DNA of 64,000 nt, taken from positions 558,001-622,000 of the forward strand of contig NZ_NCJH01000006.1 of the NCBI RefSeq assembly GCF_002278925.1, in the 5' to 3' direction. The notes under the pieces are model-generated. The model worked only from the letters and a program-made list of their open reading frames with translations. It had not been told where the DNA came from and searched no databases. A program made the translations under genes and the position numbers. Positions 1 through 7,784 of this stretch are shown here, in pieces; within the stretch, counting starts at the first letter, position 1, and every line of letters begins with the position of its first letter. This DNA comes from Polaromonas sp. 39-63-25 (GTDB taxonomy: Bacteria; Pseudomonadota; Gammaproteobacteria; Burkholderiales; Burkholderiaceae_C).

Positions 1-699
1 TTTGACGCCCTTGGCCGCCATCTGCTTCCAGGCCGCCGCCAGCGAGCCGTTCAGGTCAATGGCGCGCGTGGCATCCTCGATCACATAGACCTCGAAGCCC
101 GCCTTGCGCGCGTCCATCGCGGTCCAGGCGACGCAGAAGTCGGTCGCCAGCCCGGTCACAAACACGCGCTTGATGCCGCGCTGCTTGAGGTAGCCGCCCA
201 GGCCGGTCGGCGTCTTGCCGTCGGCCTCGGTGAAAGCCGAATAACTGTCCACTTCCTGGTGGTAGCCCTTGCGCACAATGACCTGGGCCGTGGGCAGCGC
301 CAGGTCCTTGTGCAGGGCCGCGTCGTCCGTCCCCTGCACGCAGTGGTCAGGCCACAGCACCTGGTTGCCATAAGCCAGTTTTTTGACTTCGAAGGGTTTC
401 TTGCCCGCATGGGTGCTGGCAAAGGACGCATGGCCCTTGGTGTGCCAGTCCTGCGTGATCACGATGTTCTCGAAAGCGCCGGCGAGTTTGTTGATGACCG
501 GCACCACCTCTTCGCCGCCCTTGACCGGCAGCGTGCCCCCGGTCACAAAACAGTTCTGCACATCGACAACAATCAGCGCGCTTTTGGCGTCGGGCTTGAT
601 GCCGGCGGCAAAGGCCACGCGGCCAGCCAGGCCGGCAGCAGCGACGAGGCCGGCGCCGGACAGGGTTTTCAACAGGGTTCTGCGGGTAGCGGGATGCAT
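1..699 (-). CDS. pncA: Tat-signal nicotinamidase (PncA family), C-terminus beyond window
   Basis: Reading down from ATG at 699 (GGAGA eight bases upstream) gives at least 233 residues, open to the window edge. Nicotinamidase hydrolyses nicotinamide to nicotinate. The catalytic set is visible: Asp in VVDVQN (about 43), metal ligands in TQDWHTKGHASF, Lys in VRKGYH, and nucleophile Cys in TGLATDFCV. The N-terminus reads ATRRTLLKTLSGAGLV and ends in a VAFA-type cleavage site, a twin-arginine signal that cytosolic PncA lacks, so export is inferred. It is the last visible gene of the minus operon, 50 bp after livF. Family call is strong; periplasmic location is inference from the signal. Confidence 0.88.
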   Translation of the reverse strand, partial: MHPATRRTLLKTLSGAGLVAAAGLAGRVAFAAGIKPDAKSALIVVDVQNCFVTGGTLPVKGGEEVVPVINKLAGAFENIVITQDWHTKGHASFASTHAGKKPFEVKKLAYGNQVLWPDHCVQGTDDAALHKDLALPTAQVIVRKGYHQEVDSYSAFTEADGKTPTGLGGYLKQRGIKRVFVTGLATDFCVAWTAMDARKAGFEVYVIEDATRAIDLNGSLAAAWKQMAAKGVK

Positions 700-748
700 G
701 ATGAAATCTCCTTAAACGGGTTGAATGACGTTGACAACAACTGGCGCA

Positions 749-1486
749 CTAAACGCTGAGGTAGGCGCGCCGCACCTCTTCGTTGGCCGACAGCTCGGCC
801 ATGGAGCCCTCGTAACGGATCTGGCCCTTTTCGAGCACATAGGCCCGGTCCGACACCAGTTCCGCAAAATGCATGTTCTGTTCGGACAGCAAAATGCTGA
901 CGCCCTGCGACTTGAGTTCCAGGATCATGTGTGCCATCTGCTCGACAATCACCGGTGCCACACCTTCCGAGGGCTCGTCGAGCAGGACCAGGTAGGGGTT
1001 GCCCATCAGGGTCCGGGCGACGGTCAGCATCTGCTGTTCGCCGCCACTCATGCGGCCCCCCTGGCGGTCCGGCATCTCGCCGAGGTTGGGAAACAACTTG
1101 AACAGCCGCTCGGGCGTCCAGACCGGCGCCTCGCTGCCGTCGGGCCAGCGGCGCGGCGGCTGCCGCCCCACTTCCAGGTTCTCCATCACCGTCAGGTCGG
1201 TGAAGATGCGCCTGTCTTCCGGCACAAAGCCCAGGCCCATACGCGCCGCGTGGTGGGGTTCGCTTTTTGAAATGTCGGTCCCCAGGAAGGAAACACTGCC
1301 GCGCCGCTTGTCCAGCATGCCGATCAGCGTTTTGAGCGTCGTTGATTTTCCGGCGCCGTTGCGCCCCATCAGGGCCACCACTTCACCGCGCCGCACCTCG
1401 ATGCCCACGTCGTAGAGGATCTGGGCAGCGCCATACCAGGCGCACAGGCCCTGGGCCTGCAGCAGGACTTCGTTCGCAGCGCTCAT
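749..1486 (-). CDS. livF: Branched-chain amino acid-type ABC transporter, LivF ATPase
   Basis: 245 residues. It powers import together with LivG at the cytoplasmic face. Walker A GRNGAGKSTT, the LSGGE-like signature MSGGEQQ and Walker B LVLLDEPSEG are all present, with the VPEDRR motif typical of LivF. The start ATG at 1486 overlaps the livG stop (ATGA, 1483-1486). A longer open frame upstream only reads through livG in another frame. The substrate cannot be read from the ATPase; the neighbours suggest an N-heterocycle or amide rather than an amino acid. Confidence 0.9.
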   Translation of the reverse strand: MSAANEVLLQAQGLCAWYGAAQILYDVGIEVRRGEVVALMGRNGAGKSTTLKTLIGMLDKRRGSVSFLGTDISKSEPHHAARMGLGFVPEDRRIFTDLTVMENLEVGRQPPRRWPDGSEAPVWTPERLFKLFPNLGEMPDRQGGRMSGGEQQMLTVARTLMGNPYLVLLDEPSEGVAPVIVEQMAHMILELKSQGVSILLSEQNMHFAELVSDRAYVLEKGQIRYEGSMAELSANEEVRRAYLSV

Positions 1487-2265
1487 GAGGCGGCATCCTT
1501 TTCCAGTGTCTTTTTCTCGAAGGTCTTGCCGCTGCCGAAATAGACCTCCTGGACCTTGGGATGGTCGCGGATTTCCAGCGGCTTGCCTTCGGCGATCAGC
1601 CGCCCCCGCGCCAGCACGATCATGCGGTCGGCGTAGGCAAACACCACATCCATGCTGTGCTCCGTGAACAGCACCGCCATGCCCCGATCGACAACCAGTT
1701 GTTTGGTCAGGGCCATCAGGTCGTTGCGCTCCTTGGGCGCCATGCCGGCCGTAGGTTCGTCCATCAGCAGCAGCTTGGGATTGTTGGCCATGGCCATGGC
1801 GAGCTCCACACGCTTGACGTCGCCATAGGCCAGCACGCTGCAGGGCCGGTCGGCCTGGGGCTTCATATTGACCTGGTCGAGCAGCACCAGCGCCTCCTCG
1901 CGCTTGTGGTCGGCGGCGCGGCGCCACATCGAAAACAGCTTGCGGTCCGATGACAGCAGCGCCATCTGGACGTTTTCCACCACCGTCAGCGAGGAAAAGG
2001 TCTCTGCAATCTGGAAGGTCCGGCTCACGCCAAGCCGCCAGATGTCGCGCGGAGCCAGGCCAATCAGTTCCTGGCCGCCCAGCTGGATCGAACCGGCATC
2101 GGCGCGCAGCTGGCCGTTGACCATGTTGAAGGTGGTCGACTTGCCGGCGCCGTTGGGCCCGATCAGCGCCAGCAACTCGCCGGCGGCCAGCTCGAAGCTG
2201 ATGCCGTCAACCGCCTTGACGCCACCGAATGATTTGCCGAGGCCGGCTACTTTGAGCAAGCTCAT
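1483..2265 (-). CDS. livG: Branched-chain amino acid-type ABC transporter, LivG ATPase
   Basis: 260 residues with Walker A GPNGAGKSTT near residue 37, Walker B LLLMDEPTAGMAP and the H-loop EHSMDVVF. The usual LSGGQ signature is degenerate (VLAYGDVKRVELAMAMA), as is common in LivG-like ATPases. Its ATG overlaps the stop of the fused permease gene by four bases, and its own stop overlaps the livF start, so the three genes are translationally coupled. It supplies the second ATPase of the importer. Confidence 0.9.
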   Translation of the reverse strand: MSLLKVAGLGKSFGGVKAVDGISFELAAGELLALIGPNGAGKSTTFNMVNGQLRADAGSIQLGGQELIGLAPRDIWRLGVSRTFQIAETFSSLTVVENVQMALLSSDRKLFSMWRRAADHKREEALVLLDQVNMKPQADRPCSVLAYGDVKRVELAMAMANNPKLLLMDEPTAGMAPKERNDLMALTKQLVVDRGMAVLFTEHSMDVVFAYADRMIVLARGRLIAEGKPLEIRDHPKVQEVYFGSGKTFEKKTLEKDAAS

Positions 2266-4160
2266 GACTGCCCCTCCTTCGCGCCGCGCAGGCGCGACAG
2301 CAGTTGCTGGACAAAGCCGGCAATCCCTTGCGGAAACAGCAGCACCAGAATCAGGATGATGGCGCCCAGCATGGCGCGCCAGTAGTCGGTGTTGCGCGCT
2401 ACCGTGTCGTGCAGCCAGGTGAAGGTGACGGCACCGACGATGGGCCCCACCAGCGTCTGCACACCACCCAGCAGCACCATGACCAGACCGTCAATGGATT
2501 TGCTCACATGCAGGCTTTCCGGGGAAATGCTGCCTTTGGAGAACGCATACAGCGCACCGGCCAGGCCCGCGAAGGTGCCGGCAATGACAAAAGCCACCCA
2601 TTGCATGCGTTTGACGTCGATGCCGATCGCGTCGGAGCGAAGCACCGAATCGCGTGCAGCACGCATGGCGTAACCAAAGGGTGAATACAGCATGCGGTGC
2701 ATCATCAGCACCGCCCCGGCCACCAGCGCCAGGGTCAGGTAGTAGTACATCTTCTTGTCGGCCAGCCATTCGGACGGCCAGACGCCGGTCAGCCCGTTGC
2801 TGCCGCCGGTGAAGGCATCCCACTGGTAGCAGATTGCCCAGGTGATCTGGGCAAACGCCAGCGTCAGCATGGCCAGGTAGACGCCCGACAGCCGCACGCA
2901 GAACCAGCCGTAGATGAAAGCGCCCAGCGCCGCCAGCGCAGGCGCGACAACCAGCGCCACCTCCATCGGCAGGTTCAGGCTGCGCACCAGCAGGGCCGCG
3001 CCGTAGGCCCCCAGGCCGAAGTAGGCCGCATGGCCAAAGGAATGCATGCCGGCCGGCCCCATGATGAAGTGCAGGCTGGCCGCAAACAGCACGGCCACCA
3101 GCAGGTCAATCAGCAGGACCGTCACATACGGCGACTGGGCGGTCAGCGCAGGCATCAGGACCAGCAGGGCCAGCAGGGCGGCGCCGCCGAACTTGTAGAG
3201 GCGATCGGGCGGGCGCAGCGGCGCCTCGGCGGTGCCGGCATGGCGGCTGGTCGCCTGGGGCCGGCCGAACAGGCCCCAGGGACGGGCCACCAGCACGACG
3301 GCCATCACGAGAAACTCCACCACCAGGGTGAGTTTGGAAAACGAAATGCTGACGCCCCAGATTTCCACCAGACCGAGCCAGATGCAAATGGCCTTCAGCT
3401 CCGCAATCAGCAATGCCGCCACATAGGCGCCGGGGATGGAGCCCATGCCGCCGACCACCACCACCACAAAGGCGGCGCCGATGATGTTGAGGTCCATCTC
3501 GAGGTTGGCCGGTTCGCGCGGCAGCTGCAGTGCACCGCCCAGGCCCGCCAGCAGTGCACCCAGCGCAAACACCGCGGTGAACAGCCAGGCCTGGTTGACC
3601 CCGAGCGCGCTGACCATCTCCCGGTCCTGCGTGGCGGCACGCACCAGCGTGCCCCAGCGGGTTTTGGTCAGCAGCAGCCAGAGCAGGCCGAGAACCACCG
3701 GACCGGCAACAATCAGGAACAGGTCATAGGAAGGAAATTGCCGGCCAAGGATGGACACCGAACCTGTCAGGCCGGGCGCCCGCGGGCCGAGCAATTCTTC
3801 AGGCCCCCAGAACCACAGCACCCCGTCCTTGATCACCAGGCCCAGCGCAAAGGTGGCCAGCAGCTGAAACAGTTCGGGCGCCCGGTAGATGCGGCGCAGC
3901 AGCAGGACTTCGACCAGCGCACCAAGCACACCGACGGCCAACGCAGCCAGCAGCAGGGCCGGCCAGAAGCCGACCGTGCCGCCCAGGGTGGCCACCAGCG
4001 AATAGGCCACATAAATGCCGACCATGAAAAATGAGCCGTGCGCGAAATTGACGATGCGCGTCACGCCAAAGATCAGCGACAGCCCGGCCGCCACCAGAAA
4101 CAGCGACGACGCACCGGCCAGACCATTGAGCAACTGGACGACAAAGCCTGAAAAGCTCAT
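2262..4160 (-). CDS. Fused LivH-LivM ABC permease
   Basis: 632 residues, twice the size of a single Liv permease. Residues about 1-300 are LivH-like (many hydrophobic helices, with GVTRIVNFAHGSFFMVG near the start). A hydrophilic linker at about 300-325 (RPQATSRHAGTAEAPLR) follows. Residues about 326-632 are LivM-like (GPAGMHSFGHAAYFGLGAYG, RRLSGVYLAMLTLAFAQ-type segments). One polypeptide therefore provides both transmembrane halves. It lies between the binding protein and livG. Such fusions are known in Burkholderiales; the second Liv cluster in this window keeps separate livH and livM. Confidence 0.9.
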   Translation of the reverse strand: MSFSGFVVQLLNGLAGASSLFLVAAGLSLIFGVTRIVNFAHGSFFMVGIYVAYSLVATLGGTVGFWPALLLAALAVGVLGALVEVLLLRRIYRAPELFQLLATFALGLVIKDGVLWFWGPEELLGPRAPGLTGSVSILGRQFPSYDLFLIVAGPVVLGLLWLLLTKTRWGTLVRAATQDREMVSALGVNQAWLFTAVFALGALLAGLGGALQLPREPANLEMDLNIIGAAFVVVVVGGMGSIPGAYVAALLIAELKAICIWLGLVEIWGVSISFSKLTLVVEFLVMAVVLVARPWGLFGRPQATSRHAGTAEAPLRPPDRLYKFGGAALLALLVLMPALTAQSPYVTVLLIDLLVAVLFAASLHFIMGPAGMHSFGHAAYFGLGAYGAALLVRSLNLPMEVALVVAPALAALGAFIYGWFCVRLSGVYLAMLTLAFAQITWAICYQWDAFTGGSNGLTGVWPSEWLADKKMYYYLTLALVAGAVLMMHRMLYSPFGYAMRAARDSVLRSDAIGIDVKRMQWVAFVIAGTFAGLAGALYAFSKGSISPESLHVSKSIDGLVMVLLGGVQTLVGPIVGAVTFTWLHDTVARNTDYWRAMLGAIILILVLLFPQGIAGFVQQLLSRLRGAKEGQS

Positions 4161-4310
4161 GAATTACCTTTGTTTTACGGGAGACAGCCCCTTGCAGGCG
4201 GCACGACAGGCCTGGGCCTCCGTGCAGGAGTCCATCGCCGGCGAAACCTTCGGCCGGCACCCGCGCCAATGGCGCGGGACCGAACCTGGTGTCGCCGTGC
4301 GCCAGCCTGC

Positions 4311-5516
4311 TCAGTCGGCGGGGCGCAGCTTCTTGATTTCTGCAGCTGACGGCTGGAATTTCGCGCCGTCCATGTAGCGGTAGTCCACCATCACACCCTT
4401 GCCGCCCTCGTTCTTGGTGCGCCCGACGTAGGCGCCCATGGTGGACTGGTGATCTTCAGGACGGTAGACCACGGGACCAAAAGGCGTGCTGACCTTCAGG
4501 CCGCTGAAGGCTGCGATCATTTTTTCGGTATCCGTGGACTTGGCTTTCTTCATACCTTCGGCCAGCGACTTGATGGCGCTGTAACCCACTACGGAACCGA
4601 GACGCGGGTAGTCCTTGTACTTGCCGTGGTAAGCCAGAAAGAAGGCCTTGTGCTCGGGCGTCTGGATGCCGTACCACGGGTAACCGGTGACCAGCCAGCC
4701 GTTGGGCGTCTCGTCCTTGAGCGGATCAAGGTACTCGGGTTCACCGGTCAGCATGCTGACAACTTCGCGGCCCTGGAACAGGCCGCGGGTGTTGCCCTCG
4801 CGCACAAACTTGGACAGGTCGGCACCGAAAAGCACATTGAAGATGGCGTCCGGCTTGGCATCGGCCAGGGCCTGCACCACGCTGCCGGAGTCCACCTTGC
4901 CCAGAGGCGGCGCCTGTTCGGCGACGAACTCCACATCGGGCTGTGCCGCTTTCAGCAGCTTCTTGAAGCTGGCGGCCGCGGACTGGCCGTATTCATAGTT
5001 GGGATAAACCACAGCCCAGCGCTTTTTCTTCATCGCGGCCGCATCGGGCACCAGCATGGCCACCTGCATGTAGGTGGAAGCGCGCAGGCGGTAGGTGTAG
5101 CGGTTGCCGTTTTGCCAGACGATCTTGTCGGTCAGCGGCTCTGCGGCAAGAAAGAAAAATTTCTTCTGTTTCGCGAAGTCCGTCAGTGCCAGGCCGATGT
5201 GCGAGAGAAAGGAGCCGGTCAGCACGTCCACCTTCTCGCGCGAAACCAGTTCCTCGGCAGCACGGACCGCGTCACCGGGGTTGGCGTTGTCGTCACGGAC
5301 AATCAACTCGACCTTTTTGCCATTGATGCCGCCGCCGGCATTGATTTCCTCGACAGCCAGTTCCATCCCCTTCTTGTAGGGCTCGAGAAAGGCGGGCTGG
5401 GCCTTGTAGCTGTTGATCTCGCCGATCTTGATGACCCCCTGCGCGTGGGCGGCCCCCAGCGAGGCCATCAGACCCAGAAAAGTCATGGTGCCCAGCATCT
5501 TGTATTGCATCTTCAT
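4311..5516 (-). CDS. Periplasmic LivK-type substrate-binding protein
   Basis: 401 residues. The N-terminus is a Sec signal peptide (MKMQYKMLGTMTFLGLMASLGAAHA, likely cut before QG). The mature part is a type I periplasmic binding protein (IKIGEINSYKAQPAFLEPYK, ELIVRDDNANPGDAVRAAEE, AVVYPNYEYGQSA). AGGAG lies before ATG 5516. It should bind the ligand of the adjacent fused permease and LivGF. A 150-bp gap separates it from the permease gene. The substrate is unknown; a pyridine carboxylate, amide or product of the reductase/enamidase pair is the contextual guess. Confidence 0.88.
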   Translation of the reverse strand: MKMQYKMLGTMTFLGLMASLGAAHAQGVIKIGEINSYKAQPAFLEPYKKGMELAVEEINAGGGINGKKVELIVRDDNANPGDAVRAAEELVSREKVDVLTGSFLSHIGLALTDFAKQKKFFFLAAEPLTDKIVWQNGNRYTYRLRASTYMQVAMLVPDAAAMKKKRWAVVYPNYEYGQSAAASFKKLLKAAQPDVEFVAEQAPPLGKVDSGSVVQALADAKPDAIFNVLFGADLSKFVREGNTRGLFQGREVVSMLTGEPEYLDPLKDETPNGWLVTGYPWYGIQTPEHKAFFLAYHGKYKDYPRLGSVVGYSAIKSLAEGMKKAKSTDTEKMIAAFSGLKVSTPFGPVVYRPEDHQSTMGAYVGRTKNEGGKGVMVDYRYMDGAKFQPSAAEIKKLRPAD

Positions 5517-5566
5517 AAAAAAACTCCTGCTTGTCGTGGATCGGAATGGTTGGTGAGGAGCGCCGC

Positions 5567-6151
5567 TTACCGGAGCCCATCCTCGCCCTTGATGTCGTGG
5601 ACTTGCAAGCCGCCCACGCGCGGTAGTGGTCGGCCGCTGTCTGTGACGACGACTGCAACCACAATTTCATTGGCACGCGGTGCATCGGCGACACGCGCCT
5701 CCATGGCGTCAAAATGGCTGCGCACAAAAGCCGCGTCCTTGTGTCCGAGCGGAACGTCGATCGCGGTACCGAGGCCGCCCCGCTTCTTGCTGGACGGCAC
5801 AAGGGCCGCGCCCTTTTCGACTGCCAGACGCAAGGGCGCACCCAGTTTGGGATGCAGGATGGCTGCGGCATGCTCCAGTTCTCCGGCCTCGCCGACAATC
5901 GCCGCCTTGCCGTAACTTTGCGCCTGGCCAGGCGAAATGCCCAGCGCCTGCACACATTTGGCGCCCAGCAGGCCGCCCAGCTCTTCCCCGATGGCGATCA
6001 ACTCGTCGAGGTTCTCGACGTACTTGCCGGCAAACGGATTGGCGATCACCGCCATGGCCAGCGCCCGCCGTGTCGGCGGATTGACTGCTTGTCCCATTTC
6101 CATCCGGGTCTCGTCGACCTGGACAATGATTTTTCTGATTGTGGCTGTCAT
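5567..6151 (-). CDS. PF06684 'amino acid synthesis' family protein
   Basis: 194 residues. The sequence matches what I know of the PF06684/DUF1185 family: RKIIVQVDETRMEMG at the start, VIANPFAGKY, a SYGKAAIVGEAGELEHAAA glycine-rich segment and PLGHKDAAFVRSHFDAME near the end. No biochemical function is established to my knowledge; a Bordetella homologue was solved by structural genomics. It is one of two paralogues in tandem and sits between the UPF0280 and transporter genes, so a role in processing the imported compound is plausible. No signal peptide is seen. Confidence 0.8.
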   Translation of the reverse strand: MTATIRKIIVQVDETRMEMGQAVNPPTRRALAMAVIANPFAGKYVENLDELIAIGEELGGLLGAKCVQALGISPGQAQSYGKAAIVGEAGELEHAAAILHPKLGAPLRLAVEKGAALVPSSKKRGGLGTAIDVPLGHKDAAFVRSHFDAMEARVADAPRANEIVVAVVVTDSGRPLPRVGGLQVHDIKGEDGLR

Positions 6152-6190
6152 GTTGTGGTCCTTGCGTGTTGTCGTTGTGTCGATGGCGCC

Positions 6191-6832
6191 TCAGCGCAGG
6201 CCGTCCCACTTGCTGATGGCCTGGGCTGCCAGCCCACCTACCCGCGCATGGACACGGGGACCGGTACTCATGGCAAGAATAAAGACAATTTCGTCCGGCA
6301 GGGGGGCGCCGGGAACGCGAACTTCAATGGCATCGAAATGACTGCGCACGTAGGCGGCATTGATGTGTGTCATGGGAACGTCCAGCGCGGTACCGGGTGC
6401 ACCCACTTTCTTGGTGGAAGGCACGATGGAGAGGGCATTGCCAGGGCGTCCGGATTTTTCCTCGCCCTGCCCTTTGGCATAAGCCGCAGCATCACCCTTC
6501 CAGCCCAGCAGTTCCCGCATTGCGTAACCGCCAGGGACATGCCAGAGCGCACCGTGCTCGAGCTCGCCCGCCGCACCGACGATCGCCCCCTTGCCATAAC
6601 CCTCGATACGGTCCGCCGGCACGTCCATCGCCGCGCGCAGGCGTTCGGCCATGTCGATACCGACGGGTTGAAGCGCCTCCATCATGGGCAGGATGTCGGG
6701 CTCGTAGCGCCCTGCAAACGGATTGGTCAGCACGGCAGCAATGGCGCCGCGCATCAGCGGCACCGGGGCGACCGGGCCGAACTCGTGCCAGATCTGCTCC
6801 ACGTGCGTGAAGATGCGTCGTATTTCAATCAT
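6191..6832 (-). CDS. PF06684 'amino acid synthesis' family protein, second paralogue
   Basis: 213 residues from ATG 6832, chosen because GGATGGA lies about nine bases upstream and the product then aligns with the neighbouring paralogue. Shared motifs: LTNPFAGRY, GYGKGAIVGAAGELEHGA, PMTHINAAYVRSHFDAIEVRV. It has an insertion of about 20 residues after the GELEHG motif (WKGDAAAYAKGQGEEKSGR). Tandem divergent paralogues suggest a hetero-oligomer or two successive reactions on related substrates. Function is unknown. Confidence 0.78.
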   Translation of the reverse strand: MIEIRRIFTHVEQIWHEFGPVAPVPLMRGAIAAVLTNPFAGRYEPDILPMMEALQPVGIDMAERLRAAMDVPADRIEGYGKGAIVGAAGELEHGALWHVPGGYAMRELLGWKGDAAAYAKGQGEEKSGRPGNALSIVPSTKKVGAPGTALDVPMTHINAAYVRSHFDAIEVRVPGAPLPDEIVFILAMSTGPRVHARVGGLAAQAISKWDGLR

Positions 6833-6854
6833 CGGTTTGCGTCCATCCATTTCA

Positions 6855-7772
6855 TTAAGCAAATACTGAACCAACTTGCACGCCCCGGCTGTCAGCATGC
6901 CGGTTTTCCAGGGCAAGCGTGTCCACCGCACCGGTGGTCATCACCTGATTCTGGCAAACCAGCGCGGCCGACCAGATCAGGCCCGCAGCGCGCAAGGCCT
7001 GCGCGCGCTTGAGGCCCGCCCGCAAGGCCTGCTGCACCAGCGCCGGCTCCAGCGGCGGCACATCGACTGTGACGGGAATGGCGCCGAGGTCGCAATCATC
7101 CTTCAATTCGCAGGCCGGCCTGCGCCGGATGCGGGTATCGCGCAGATCGACCGCATTGGCAATCACGGTGGCCGCCGCATCGGCCTCGGACGCGGTGCGT
7201 GCGAGAACCGTGACGCTGTCGGCGATGCCGAGTGAAAAACTGCGGCCGCGCCAGCCGCTGGTGGCCACGCCGCGCACGGGCAGCACACTGGCCACCTCGA
7301 ACTGGCCATCGGTCTGCACCCCCTCAAGAATTTCGTCCATGCTCAGCCGCGAAAGGTCGGCGTAAAGACCTATGCGCACCGACTGGGAAGGCGTGAGATG
7401 CAGGGCGATGTCGCCGCCATTGTTGACCCAGGCACGCGTCACGCCGCTGACGGCGTAACAGGCCACCAGCTCCTGCGCCACGGCGCCGGCCACCGCGGCC
7501 ATCGGGGTGATGAAACTGCTTTTATATGGCTGACAGGCATGCCACATGCGCCTGGCAACCGGGCCCCGCACCGGGCATTCGCCGCGCACGGGAAGCCGCA
7601 GGAAGACCAGCTCCTGCACCAGTTCATCCAGGATGCCGCGAAAACGCAGCCAGGCATCGGTGTGCGCCAGCTCCAGCGCCTCAGCACTGCCGCTTGCCCC
7701 AATGACGATGTCCATCGGACCGTGCTGGAAATGCCAGCGGCCGTCGGGCAGTAGCGTGCGCTGGGCATCCAT
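6855..7772 (-). CDS. UPF0280 family (ApbE-like fold) protein
   Basis: 305 residues. Motifs recall UPF0280: ITPMAAVAGAVAQELV, WVNNGGDIALHL, GVATSGWRGRSFSLGIADSVTVLA and DAAATVIANAVD. The family belongs to the ApbE-like fold; ApbE proteins attach FMN to target proteins. The gene is 12 bp from the Fe-S reductase gene on the same strand. A role in covalent flavinylation of that reductase, or in handling flavin for it, is my inference and is untested here. The family assignment is firmer than the role. Confidence 0.78.
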   Translation of the reverse strand: MDAQRTLLPDGRWHFQHGPMDIVIGASGSAEALELAHTDAWLRFRGILDELVQELVFLRLPVRGECPVRGPVARRMWHACQPYKSSFITPMAAVAGAVAQELVACYAVSGVTRAWVNNGGDIALHLTPSQSVRIGLYADLSRLSMDEILEGVQTDGQFEVASVLPVRGVATSGWRGRSFSLGIADSVTVLARTASEADAAATVIANAVDLRDTRIRRRPACELKDDCDLGAIPVTVDVPPLEPALVQQALRAGLKRAQALRAAGLIWSAALVCQNQVMTTGAVDTLALENRHADSRGVQVGSVFA

Positions 7773-7784
7773 GCGTCGCCTGCC

